64,000 bases of DNA from Streptomyces sp. NBC_01304. Its GTDB lineage: Bacteria > Actinomycetota > Actinomycetes > Streptomycetales > Streptomycetaceae. A program made the position numbers and the translations under genes. Location: assembly GCF_035975855.1 (NCBI RefSeq), contig NZ_CP109055.1, positions 5,766,001 through 5,830,000 on the forward strand, written 5' to 3'. Below the pieces are notes generated by a model. That model saw only the letters and a program-made list of their open reading frames with translations, did not search any database and had not been told where the DNA came from. Numbering within the stretch: the first letter of the stretch is position 1; each line of letters opens with the position of its first letter. Below, piece by piece: positions 41,299 through 49,218 of this stretch.

Positions 41299-42646
41299 GG
41301 TCACCGACAGGCTGTCCGATGCCAATCTGGCCGACCTGATCAAGAACCATGACGTCGTCCATCTCCAGCAGTGGCTCGCCGACCGGCCCGCGTACGAGAT
41401 CGCCGACGAGATCTCCCGTGCCGACACGGTCGCCGCCGGTGTCATCTTCCGGCTCCTTGAGAAGGACCGGGCCGTCGAGATCTTCCGGGAGCTGGACGGC
41501 GGCGAGCAGCAGAAGGTCCTTTCCGCCGTACGGGACCACTCCTTCCGCGAGATCGTGGAAGGGATGGAGCCGGACGACCGGGCCCGGCTGCTCGGCGAGG
41601 CGCCGGCGGGGTTCACCCAGCGGGTGCTCGCGGGACTCAGCTCGCACGAGCGGGAGCTCACGGCGAAGTTGCTCGGCTATGACGCGGGGACCGTCGGGCG
41701 GTGGATGACGCCCGAGGTGGTGCTGCTCAAGGAGCAGGCGAACGTGGGGGAAGCGCTGGCGCGGGTGCGGCGGGACGGGCCCGACGCGGAGTCCGTCTAT
41801 ACGTTGCCGGTCGTCGATGTCGGGCGGCATCTGATCGGCGTGGTGACGTTGCGGGACCTGGTGCTCGCGGATCCCGGTGATCCGCTGGAGGGGCTGGTCG
41901 ACCGGGCGCAGCTGCGGGCGCGGGCCACCGACACCGCCGAGTCGGCGGCGCGGCTGATGCAGGAGGCCAACCTGTATGACCTGCCGGTGGTCGACAGTGA
42001 GGACCAGGTGGTCGGGCTGCTCACCATCGACGATGCCTTCGAGGTGATCGAGGCCGCCGACACCGAGGACATCGCGCGGCAGTCCGCGGCCAGTCCGCTG
42101 GTCGGGCACTACATGTCGGTGGGCGTGGGGAAGGTCGCCCGGTCGCGGGTGGTGTGGCTGTTGCTGCTCATCATCGCGGCGACGCTGACGGCGAAGGTGC
42201 TGCAGGCGTTCGAGGGGGAGTTGGAGGAGGTGGTCTCGCTGGCCATCTTCATTCCCCTGCTCGTCGGGACCGGGGGCAATGTCGGGGCCCAGGCGGCGAC
42301 CGGTGCGGTGCGGGCCATCGCGGTGGGGGAGGTGCGGCCCGGGGATGTGCTCAAGGTGGCGTGGCGGGAGTGCCGGGTGGGGTTTCTGCTCGGGGTGATG
42401 TTGGGGGCGGTGGGGCTGGGGTTCGCGTTCCTGATGGTGCATGAGGGCGGGGTTGCGCTGACGGTGGGGCTGACGTTGGTGCTGGTGTGTGCGTGGGCTG
42501 CGGTCATCGGGGGCGGGATGCCTTTGCTCGCGCGGAAGTTGGGGATTGATCCGGCGGTCATCTCTGCCCCTCTGGTGACCACCTTTGTCGATGCGACGGG
42601 GCTGATCATTTACTTCCTGATCGCTCGGGTGGTGTTGGGGCTTTGA
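41291..42646 (+). CDS. mgtE: MgtE-type magnesium channel
   Basis: This 451-residue channel has an N-terminal helical domain (about 1-115), two CBS domains (about 130-250: MTPEVVLLKEQANVGEALAR, LYDLPVVDSEDQVVGLLTI), and five membrane helices (about 285-451) with the pore motif FIPLLVGTGGNVGAQAATGA. The cytosolic domains close the pore when magnesium is high. Some family members also pass cobalt. It overlaps the CDF gene by 8 bp and is followed by a nested palindrome that would end the transcript. Confidence 0.93.
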   Translation: MSEVTDRLSDANLADLIKNHDVVHLQQWLADRPAYEIADEISRADTVAAGVIFRLLEKDRAVEIFRELDGGEQQKVLSAVRDHSFREIVEGMEPDDRARLLGEAPAGFTQRVLAGLSSHERELTAKLLGYDAGTVGRWMTPEVVLLKEQANVGEALARVRRDGPDAESVYTLPVVDVGRHLIGVVTLRDLVLADPGDPLEGLVDRAQLRARATDTAESAARLMQEANLYDLPVVDSEDQVVGLLTIDDAFEVIEAADTEDIARQSAASPLVGHYMSVGVGKVARSRVVWLLLLIIAATLTAKVLQAFEGELEEVVSLAIFIPLLVGTGGNVGAQAATGAVRAIAVGEVRPGDVLKVAWRECRVGFLLGVMLGAVGLGFAFLMVHEGGVALTVGLTLVLVCAWAAVIGGGMPLLARKLGIDPAVISAPLVTTFVDATGLIIYFLIARVVLGL

Positions 42647-42663
42647 ACTTTCCCCACCCCGCC

Positions 42664-42805
42664 CCGCCCCTTCCCGAAAGTCCTGCGGACGGCCTGGGGC
42701 TTCGCCCCTAGAACCCCGAATCGGCCTTCGGCCTCTGTCCTCAAGCGCCGGACGGGCTGACTTTGTCAGCCCGTCCGGCGCTTGAGGACTTTCGGGAAGG
42801 GGCGG
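42664..42805. repeat. Nested intergenic palindrome (repeat family copy 2), likely terminator
   Basis: Perfect 19-bp outer arms (42664-42682 with 42787-42805, CCGCCCCTTCCCGAAAGTC) surround small GGGGCTTCGCCCC and GGCCTTCGGCC hairpins and a perfect 25-bp hairpin (42737-42761 with 42765-42789). The central hairpin differs from copies 1 and 3 by the compensated change CAAACG to CAAGCG in both arms. Confidence 0.88.
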
Positions 42806-42845
42806 ACAGGGGTAAAAGAAACCAGGATCCCGTTAAGCTGGACGC

Positions 42846-43475
42846 ATGCCCGAACCCGTGAACCCAGCCCCCGCCCCGGAACCCGGCACCGTCCGCCCCG
42901 GCGGCCGCACCGCACGGGTGCGGGCCGCTGTGCTGGAGGCCGCGGGGGACGCCCTCGCCGAGCAGGGGTTCGCCGCGCTCGATCTCGCGGAGGTGGCGCA
43001 GCGGGCCGGGGTCGGGAAGACCACCGTGTACCGGCGGTGGGGCACGACCACGGCCCTGGTCGCCGATCTGCTGCTCGACATGGCCGAGCAGTCCGCGCCC
43101 CGCGCCGACACCGGCTCGCTGGCAGGGGATCTGCGGGCCAACGCCCAGCTGGTGCGGCGGACGCTCACCGATGCCCGGCAGGGGCCGCTCTTCAAGGCGA
43201 TGATCGCGGCCGCGACCTGCTCCGAGCAGACCGAGGCCGCGCTGCACCGGTTCTACGAGACCCGGATCGAGGAGTGGGCCGGATGTGTGGAACAGGCCGT
43301 GCTCAGAGGGGAGTTGGCGGACACGACCGACACCCGTGAGGTGGTGCGTGCCGTGTCCGCACCGCTCTACTACCGGCTGCTCGCCAGTGGCGGCCCGCTC
43401 GACGAGGCCACCGCCGACCGGGCCGCCGACGCGGCGGTGGCGGCGGCCAAGGCGGGCGCGTACAGCAGGAGCTAG
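42846..43475 (+). CDS. TetR-family transcriptional regulator
   Basis: This 209-residue regulator has a helix-turn-helix at about 25-70 (VRAAVLEAAGDALAEQGFAA, LAEVAQRAGVGKTTVYRRWG) and a TetR_C_16-like helical domain (about 85-200). The neighbours are a terminator-like repeat upstream and a convergent aldo/keto reductase, so no target is obvious. The ATG at 42846 is taken; no strong ribosome-binding site is seen. A TAGGAGC triplicate follows the stop. Confidence 0.88.
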   Translation: MPEPVNPAPAPEPGTVRPGGRTARVRAAVLEAAGDALAEQGFAALDLAEVAQRAGVGKTTVYRRWGTTTALVADLLLDMAEQSAPRADTGSLAGDLRANAQLVRRTLTDARQGPLFKAMIAAATCSEQTEAALHRFYETRIEEWAGCVEQAVLRGELADTTDTREVVRAVSAPLYYRLLASGGPLDEATADRAADAAVAAAKAGAYSRS

Positions 43476-43508
43476 GAGCTAGGAGCTGATCGGATCAAGC
43501 TTGCAGGC

Positions 43509-44582
43509 TCAGCCCCGGCTCGGTCCCGACCCGGCCCCCGTCGACTCGATGGCCCCGGCGATCTCCGCCAGGTCCGCCTCCGTCAGCCGGACCGCGCCGG
43601 CGCCCGCCCAGCCGTCGACCTGCTCGGGCGTGCGGGCCCCGACGATCGCGCCGGTGATGCCCGGCCAGGCGAGGGTCCAGGCCAGGGCGGCCTCCGCCAC
43701 CGAGATGCCATGGCGGGCCGCGACCGGGCGCAGGGCGTCGGCCAGGGCGAGGTTGGCGGTGAGGCCGGTGGTGAAGTCGGGGTGGGAGCGGCGCCAGTCC
43801 TCGGCGGGCAGGGATGCCACGCGGGAAGCCGAGAACGTGCCGGTGAGCAGGCCCGACTGCATCGGCGAGTACACGATCACGCCCGTGTCATGGGCGTGCG
43901 CCCAGGCGATCTCGGGGGCGGCGGCGCGGTTGATCGCCGAGAAGGGCGGCTGGATCGCGTCGACGTGGGCGATCGCCTCGGCGCGCTCCAGCTCCGCCAC
44001 CGAGTGGTTGGACAGGCCGATCGCCCGCACCTTGCCCTCGGCCTTCAGGTCGGCCATGAGCTGCCAGTACTCCTCCAGGGGCGTGGCGTTGGGGGAGATC
44101 CCCGTGCTGTCCTCGCCGCCGCTGTAGGCGAAGGACTCGCCCGTGTCCGGCCAGTGCACCTGGTAGAGGTCGATCTGCTCGACGTTCAGGCGGCGCAGCG
44201 AGTCTTCGAGTTCACGGCGTACGCTCGCCGGCTTCATGGTGCGGACGGGGGCGGCCGTGGGGTCGGCGGGGTCGCCGACCAAGCCTGCCTTGGTGAACAG
44301 GAACGGGCGGTCGGCGGCGGGCAGTTGGGCCACCGCCTTGGCCACGACCTCCTCGGAGTGGCCGAGGCCGTAGTAGGCGGCGGTGTCGATCCAGTTCACG
44401 CCGGACTCGACGGCCCGCACGATCGAGGCGACCGACCGCGCGTCGTCCGTCTCGCCCCAGCTGTAGGCCCAGCCGCTGCCGGACACGGCCCAGGAGCCGA
44501 AGCCGGTGCGGGAGATGTTCATGCCGGTGGTGCCCAGTGCGGTGGTGGCGGGTGCGGTGGTGGTGGAGTTGTTGCTGCTCAT
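43509..44582 (-). CDS. Aldo/keto reductase
   Basis: This 357-residue NADPH-dependent (beta/alpha)8-barrel has the catalytic tetrad region in DTAAYYGLGHSEEVVAKAV (Asp, Tyr), Lys in FLFTKAGLV and His in YQVHWPDTGES. The C-terminal NADPH motif is IVGARTPEQVDGW. It resembles the YhdN/AKR11 group that acts on aldehydes. It is divergent from a MmyB-type regulator with 89 bp between the starts, and a palindrome lies there, so that regulator probably controls it. Confidence 0.9.
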   Translation of the reverse strand: MSSNNSTTTAPATTALGTTGMNISRTGFGSWAVSGSGWAYSWGETDDARSVASIVRAVESGVNWIDTAAYYGLGHSEEVVAKAVAQLPAADRPFLFTKAGLVGDPADPTAAPVRTMKPASVRRELEDSLRRLNVEQIDLYQVHWPDTGESFAYSGGEDSTGISPNATPLEEYWQLMADLKAEGKVRAIGLSNHSVAELERAEAIAHVDAIQPPFSAINRAAAPEIAWAHAHDTGVIVYSPMQSGLLTGTFSASRVASLPAEDWRRSHPDFTTGLTANLALADALRPVAARHGISVAEAALAWTLAWPGITGAIVGARTPEQVDGWAGAGAVRLTEADLAEIAGAIESTGAGSGPSRG

Positions 44583-44608
44583 GAGGGAGCTCTCTTCCGG
44601 GGAGCGCG

Positions 44609-44623
44609 TACGTGTGTCACGTA
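44609..44623. promoter_or_regulatory. Operator palindrome between AKR and MmyB-type regulator
   Basis: TACGTG-TGT-CACGTA is a perfect 6-bp dyad in the 89-bp divergent region. A second GTCAC...GTGAC-like pair lies nearby. It is the likely site of the XRE/MmyB regulator. Confidence 0.5.
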
Positions 44624-44671
44624 CTGGGATGACGTTTGTGCTGGTGACGCCCGTGTTGTTGGATCGGGCGC

Positions 44672-45535
44672 ATGGGGAGCAAAGAAGACTTGGGGGCGTT
44701 TCTGCGGTCGCGCCGGGCCCGGATCCAACCGGAGCAGGCGGGCCTGCGGCAGTTCGGCGGGCGGCGCCGGGTGCCGGGGCTGCGGCGCGAGGAGCTGGCG
44801 CAGCTGGCCGGGGTGAGCGTGGACTACTACACGCGGTTCGAGCAGGGGCGGGCCGAGCGGGTCTCGGACGAGATCGTGGACGCGGTGGCGTCCGCGCTGC
44901 GGCTCGACAAGGACGAGCGCGCCCATCTGCGCGACCTGGTCCACCCGGCGAGTTCGGGCCCCGCACCCGCCCAGGTGGTCCGGCCTGGTCTGCTGCGCCT
45001 GCTCGACTCGATGGGGGACACCCCGGCGTTCGTGGTGGGGCGGCGTACGGACCTGCTCGCCTGGAACCCGGTGTTCGCGGCCCTGGTCACCGACCTGGGC
45101 GCGCTGCCCGTCGAGCGGCGCAACAAGGCCTGGTTGCTGTTCCTGGACGACGAGGTGGGCGGCCGCTTCGTGAACCGGGAGACCAAGCAACGCGATCTGG
45201 TCGCCTATCTGCGGATGGACCTGGGACGCCACCCGGACGACCCGGCCTTCGCCCAGCTGATCGACGAACTGACCCTGAAGAGCGCCGACTTCCGCCGGCT
45301 CTGGGCCGAGCAGGAGGTGCGGGACAAGGGGCACGGCGGGTACCACCTGCGCCATCCGGCGGTCGGCGAGTTCACGCTGCAGTACGAGACGCTGCGGCTG
45401 CCCGACGAGCCGGACCAGGCCCTCATCACCTATACGGCAGAACCCGGTTCCCCTTCGGAGGCGGCACTTCGGGTCATCGCGGAGCTGGCGGCGGGCAAGG
45501 AGTGGGTCACACCTGTCGCGTCGGCATCACGGTGA
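44672..45535 (+). CDS. XRE-type regulator with MmyB-like ligand-binding domain
   Basis: This 287-residue regulator has an N-terminal helix-turn-helix (about 8-80: LRREELAQLAGVSVDYYTRF) and a C-terminal MmyB-like PAS-fold domain (about 105-280: ALLDSMGDTPAFVVGRRTDL-type segment, LAWNPVFAALVTDL, RRLWAEQEVRDKGHGGYHLR). Such domains bind fatty acids or other small ligands and sit beside short-chain or aldo-keto reductases. The last 29 bp overlap the end of the convergent SDR gene. Confidence 0.9.
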   Translation: MGSKEDLGAFLRSRRARIQPEQAGLRQFGGRRRVPGLRREELAQLAGVSVDYYTRFEQGRAERVSDEIVDAVASALRLDKDERAHLRDLVHPASSGPAPAQVVRPGLLRLLDSMGDTPAFVVGRRTDLLAWNPVFAALVTDLGALPVERRNKAWLLFLDDEVGGRFVNRETKQRDLVAYLRMDLGRHPDDPAFAQLIDELTLKSADFRRLWAEQEVRDKGHGGYHLRHPAVGEFTLQYETLRLPDEPDQALITYTAEPGSPSEAALRVIAELAAGKEWVTPVASASR

Positions 45536-46283
45536 GCTCGGGGATGTTGACCTCGCGCGGCAGCGCGGCGGCGAAGGCGATGATCTCGGCGACGTCCTCG
45601 GCCTCCAGGAACTTGAAGGCCTCGCGCTGCTGCTCCACCCAAGCCGTGACGTTCGGGTCGGAGATGGTGCCCTGCAGTTCGGTGGCGACGAAGCCGGGCT
45701 CGACGGTCGTCACGCGGACGTGCTTCGGGGCCAGTTCGGCGCGGATCGTACGGGAGAAGTGGTTGAGCGCGGCCTTCGTCGCGTTGTAGACCGCGAAGCC
45801 GGGGAAGACCTGGCGGGATGCCACGGACGAGACGTTGAACAGGTCGACCGTGCGGCCCTCGCCCGCCGCCGCGAGCAGCGCCGGGACGAACAGGTCGACC
45901 AGGCCCAGCTGCGCGGTCAGGTTGATGTCGATCTGGCGGCGCCAGTTCTCGGCGCGGCCCTCAGCCGGGTCGAAGACCATCACCCCGGCGCTGTTGACCA
46001 CGAGGTCGACCGAGCCGAGCTCCTCGGCGATGAGGGCGGCGGCCGCCTCGACGGCGCCGGCGTCGGTGAGGTCGACCGGTACGGCGAGCGCGTGGTGGCC
46101 CAGTTCGGCGGCGAGCGCCTCCAGGCGGTCCGCGCGGCGGGCGAGCAGGGCGACCTTGGCGCCCCGGGCGACGAGGAGGCGGGCGGTGGCGGCGCCGATG
46201 CCGCTGGAGGCGCCGGTGACGACCGCGACCCGGTCCTTGAGGGGCTGGGTGGTGGTGGCGAGGTCGGCGGTGATGCTGGTCAT
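45507..46283 (-). CDS. Short-chain dehydrogenase/reductase
   Basis: This 258-residue classical SDR has the cofactor motif TGASSGIGAATA (about 24-35), NSAGV, the catalytic Ser in NVSSVAS and the YxxxK pair in YNATKAALNHF. The acidic residue after the second strand is replaced by Arg (LLARRADRL), which favours NADP. The substrate is unknown. Its 3' end overlaps the convergent MmyB-type regulator by 29 bp. A MarR gene with a SoxR-like promoter lies 155 bp upstream. Confidence 0.9.
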   Translation of the reverse strand: MTSITADLATTTQPLKDRVAVVTGASSGIGAATARLLVARGAKVALLARRADRLEALAAELGHHALAVPVDLTDAGAVEAAAALIAEELGSVDLVVNSAGVMVFDPAEGRAENWRRQIDINLTAQLGLVDLFVPALLAAAGEGRTVDLFNVSSVASRQVFPGFAVYNATKAALNHFSRTIRAELAPKHVRVTTVEPGFVATELQGTISDPNVTAWVEQQREAFKFLEAEDVAEIIAFAAALPREVNIPELTVMPTRQV

Positions 46284-46438
46284 GACGGACGAACCCTTCG
46301 GTGGGGCCCGGCGGTTCGTGCTCCGCCGGGCTGGTGAGATCCATCCTGCGGGCCCGGCGCGACCCCACCCAGTGCTCCGCTCAGCCCCCGTATCGCCAAC
46401 GTAGGTCTGCTGGAACCACCCTTGGCGTCCTTGGTGGT

Positions 46439-46897
46439 TCAGTGGTGCCAGGCCTTGCCGTCGGTGTTGTGGATCATGCGCTGGAGGACCTTCAGGGTGG
46501 TGAGCAACTCCTCGTCGGAGACGCCCTGATGGATCTGGGCGAGGGTCTTCGTCTGCCGCTGCCCGGCCTCCTGCAGCAACTCGGTGCCCTTGGGCGTCAG
46601 TACGAGATGCCGCTCGGCGTCGGTCGCGAGCACGTCGCGCTCGACCAGGTTGTCGATCTCCGGGCCCAGCGCGTCGCCGACGCCCAGATAGCCCTTCAGC
46701 ATGGCGGTGACCTCCTCGCGGGTCTGCTCGCCGACGGCCGCGCGGTTGATGACCCACCACTGGGGCTGGGTGAGGTCGACCTCGGCGAGGCCGGCGCGGA
46801 TGTGGCCGACGACGGACTTGTGGGCGGCCCAACTCCAGTAGCCGATGGGCTGGTTGAGGAGTTCGGCGTCGCTGTGCGAGTACGTGAAGGTGTCCAT
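46439..46897 (-). CDS. MarR-family regulator
   Basis: This 152-residue winged-helix protein starts MDTFTYSHSDAELLNQPIGY and has a recognition region (EEVTAMLKGYLGVGDALGPE) and a wing (LATDAERHLVLTPKGTELL). The ATG at 46897 is preferred to an upstream GTG that would place its leader inside the promoter. The promoter has an 18-bp palindrome resembling a SoxR box. It precedes the SDR gene on the same strand, so it may control that gene. Confidence 0.88.
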   Translation of the reverse strand: MDTFTYSHSDAELLNQPIGYWSWAAHKSVVGHIRAGLAEVDLTQPQWWVINRAAVGEQTREEVTAMLKGYLGVGDALGPEIDNLVERDVLATDAERHLVLTPKGTELLQEAGQRQTKTLAQIHQGVSDEELLTTLKVLQRMIHNTDGKAWHH

Positions 46898-46911
46898 GCG
46901 GCAAACGTAGA

Positions 46912-46931
46912 ACCTCAATCAAGCTTGAGGT
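46912..46931 (-). promoter_or_regulatory. SoxR-box-like promoter of the MarR gene
   Basis: ACCTCAATCAAGCTTGAGGT matches the SoxR box (CCTCAAG-N4-CTTGAGG) except for one base in one arm. On the minus strand it lies between TTGACC and TACGTT with a 19-bp spacer, the long spacing typical of MerR-family promoters. The alternative is a MarR autoregulatory site. Confidence 0.6.
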
Positions 46932-47046
46932 CAAGTCGTGGTCGTGGCCGTCTCCGGCCAACACGGCGATATCCCCCGCACCGGTGAGGACGCGGCCCGC
47001 GACGCCCGCCGATACTGGCAGCGCCTCCCGACCGAGGAGCCGCCCC

Positions 47047-48264
47047 ATGTCCCGGAAGTTCCCCCTCTTCGACCGTCTGCGCGCCCTGTGGACCACTCAT
47101 CCGTACGCCGTCGACCTCGCCCTCGCCGCCCTCGTCACGTTCGCCGTGTCCGTGCAGCACTGGCTGCCCGAGTCGGGCGGCGACGAGGTGTCCTGGCCGG
47201 GCTTCGTGCTCGGCGTCGGCACGGCGGTGCCGCTGATCTGGCGGCGCCGCGCGCCGTTCACCGTGGCCTGTGCGGTGACCGTGTTCATGGTGGCCATGGC
47301 GTACTACCACCGGCCGCCGCCCGACGTGGCCTACGGCGGCCTGGTCGCGCTCTACACCGTGTCCGCCCTGGCCAGGCCCTGGCAGCGGCGGGCGATGCTG
47401 GTGGGCTGGATCGTCGGCGCCTCGCTGACCATGACGTTCAAGGAGCATGCGGAGCCCTTCGAGTACGTCTTCCACCTGCTGAGCTTCGCCGCCGCCTACG
47501 GCCTGGGCGTACTCAGCCGCACCCAGCGCGCCTACACCGAGGCCCTGGAGGACCGGGCCCGCCTCCTGGAGCGCGAGCGCGCCCACGAGACCGCGCGGGC
47601 GGTGGCCCAGGAGCGGTCCCGGATCGCCCGCGACATGCACGACATCCTCGCCCACGCGGTCTCCCTGATGGTGGTGCAGGCCGAGGCGGGGCCGGTGGTG
47701 GTCCGCTCCGACCCGGCGCGCGCGGAGGCGGCCTTCGACGCGATCGCGTCGAGCGGGCGGGATGCGATGGTGCAACTCCGCCGGATCCTGGGTGTGTTGA
47801 GGGACCAGGGGCCCGGCCCGCTGACCCCCCAGCCGGGCGTCGCCGGCCTGCCCGAGCTGGTGCGGGAGGTGGGGCGGGCGGGGCTGCGGGTGTCGCTGCG
47901 CGGGCTGGAGGGGGCTCGGCCGCTGCATCCTGATGTGGAGGTGGCGGTGTATCGGGTGGTGCAGGAGGCTCTGACCAATACGGTGAAGCATGCGCGGGCT
48001 TCGGCCGTCCTGGTCCAACTGGGTTGGGGCGATGAGGAGTTGGTGGTGACGGTGGAGGATGACGGTCGGGGCTTCCCGGACCCGTCGTCCCATGGTGGTG
48101 CCGGTCATGGCTTGATCGGGATCCGGGAACGGGCGGTGGCGTGCGGCGGGTCCGCGGAGGCGGGGCCGGTCCCGGGTGGTGGGTTCCGGGTGACGGTCCG
48201 GGTGCCCTCTGCTGCAGGCTTTTCCCCCACCCCGCCCCTTCCCGTAAGGCTGCCGCCGGCTTGA
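47047..48264 (+). CDS. NarL-type membrane histidine kinase (HisKA_3)
   Basis: This 405-residue kinase has an N-terminal integral-membrane sensor of about five helices (residues 18-155) and the HisKA_3 dimerisation motif RIARDMHDILAHAVSLMVVQ, whose first His is the phosphoacceptor. The catalytic domain has N-box EALTNTVKHARAS and G-boxes EDDGRGF and GHGLIGIRERA. ATG 47047 follows GAGGAG. Its last 13 codons (SPTPPLPVRLPPA) are encoded inside the left arm of a nested palindromic repeat, so the native C-terminus was probably replaced. The partner regulator begins 119 bp downstream. Confidence 0.92.
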   Translation: MSRKFPLFDRLRALWTTHPYAVDLALAALVTFAVSVQHWLPESGGDEVSWPGFVLGVGTAVPLIWRRRAPFTVACAVTVFMVAMAYYHRPPPDVAYGGLVALYTVSALARPWQRRAMLVGWIVGASLTMTFKEHAEPFEYVFHLLSFAAAYGLGVLSRTQRAYTEALEDRARLLERERAHETARAVAQERSRIARDMHDILAHAVSLMVVQAEAGPVVVRSDPARAEAAFDAIASSGRDAMVQLRRILGVLRDQGPGPLTPQPGVAGLPELVREVGRAGLRVSLRGLEGARPLHPDVEVAVYRVVQEALTNTVKHARASAVLVQLGWGDEELVVTVEDDGRGFPDPSSHGGAGHGLIGIRERAVACGGSAEAGPVPGGGFRVTVRVPSAAGFSPTPPLPVRLPPA

Positions 48265-48378
48265 AAAGATTGTCCTCAAACGCCGGACGGGCTGGTAGAA
48301 CCAGCCCGTCCGGCGTTTGAGGACACCGCCCGTAGGGCGGAAGGCTTCGCAGAATTTCGGGAAGGGGCGGGGTGGGGG
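48224..48378. repeat. Nested intergenic palindrome (repeat family copy 3) between kinase and regulator
   Basis: Perfect 21-bp outer arms (48224-48244 with 48358-48378, CCCCCACCCCGCCCCTTCCCG) enclose a perfect 25-bp hairpin (48271-48295 with 48301-48325). The left arm contains the last kinase codons and the right arm supplies the GGGGG just before the regulator ATG at 48384. Confidence 0.9.
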
Positions 48379-48383
48379 ATCGT

Positions 48384-49058
48384 ATGAGCATCCGGGTAGT
48401 CGTCGCCGACGACCAAGAGCTGGTCCGCAGTGGCTTCGCCATGATCCTCGAAGCCCAGCCCGACATCGAGGTGGTCGCAGAAGCGGGTGACGGCTCGCAA
48501 GCCGTCCGGGCCGTGGCCCAACACACCCCCGACGTACTCCTCCTGGACATCCGCATGCCCGGCATGGACGGCCTGGAGGCCGCCCGGCTCGTCTGTGCCC
48601 AGTCCGGCTGCCGCGTGGTCATGCTCACCACCTTCGACCTCGACGAATACGTCTACGAGGCCCTGTACGCGGGAGCCAGCGGCTTCCTGCTCAAGGACGT
48701 GCGCCGGGACGACCTGGTGCACGCGGTCCGCGTCGTGGCCGCGGGCGACTCCCTGCTCGCCCCCTCCGTCACCCGCCGCCTGGTCGCCGACATCGTGAGC
48801 AGACGCCGCACCGCCGCCCAGGAGAGCCCCGCGGCCGCGCGCGACCGCCTCGCCGTGCTCACCGCCCGCGAGGAGGAGACCCTTCGCCTGCTGGCCCGCG
48901 GCCTCACCAATGCCGAGATCGCCGCCGACTTCGTGGTCAGCGATCACACGGTGAAGACCCATGTCAGCAATGTGCTCAGCAAGTTGGGGCTGCGCGATCG
49001 CGTACAGGCCGTGATCTGCGCGTACGAGACGGGCCTGGTCGTCCCGGGCACGGACTGA
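48384..49058 (+). CDS. NarL-family response regulator
   Basis: This 224-residue regulator has a receiver (about 3-120: VVADDQELVR, phosphoacceptor Asp in LLDIRMPGMDG, Thr of MLTTFD, Lys of LLKDV) and a LuxR-type helix-turn-helix (about 155-215: LTAREEETLRLLARGLTNAE, VVSDHTVKTHVSNVLSKLG). It is the partner of the kinase upstream. Its ribosome-binding site (GGGGG, 48374-48378) comes from the repeat element. The MMPL gene lies 160 bp downstream and may be a target. Confidence 0.93.
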   Translation: MSIRVVVADDQELVRSGFAMILEAQPDIEVVAEAGDGSQAVRAVAQHTPDVLLLDIRMPGMDGLEAARLVCAQSGCRVVMLTTFDLDEYVYEALYAGASGFLLKDVRRDDLVHAVRVVAAGDSLLAPSVTRRLVADIVSRRRTAAQESPAAARDRLAVLTAREEETLRLLARGLTNAEIAADFVVSDHTVKTHVSNVLSKLGLRDRVQAVICAYETGLVVPGTD

Positions 49059-49218
49059 ACTCCGCAGCCCGATCCGGCCCTCGCCCGCACGGGGGAGCCG
49101 GACCCCCCGCCTCGCCCGCCCGGGGGACCCCCGCAAATCCCTCTGCCCGGCGTTCTGAAGCCGCCCCTCCCGGCGGACCGTAAGCGGTGAGCAATCGGAC
49201 ACGCCCCGAGGAGGGACC

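Noticed and set aside
40375..42646. Magnesium (M-box) riboswitch before the metal transporters
   Set aside because: The 90-bp gap has no M-box helices, and mgtE starts inside the CDF gene.
17202..48378. CRISPR array or phage remnants from the repeated 25-mers
   Set aside because: Copies are far apart, palindromic, and lack regular spacers or cas genes.
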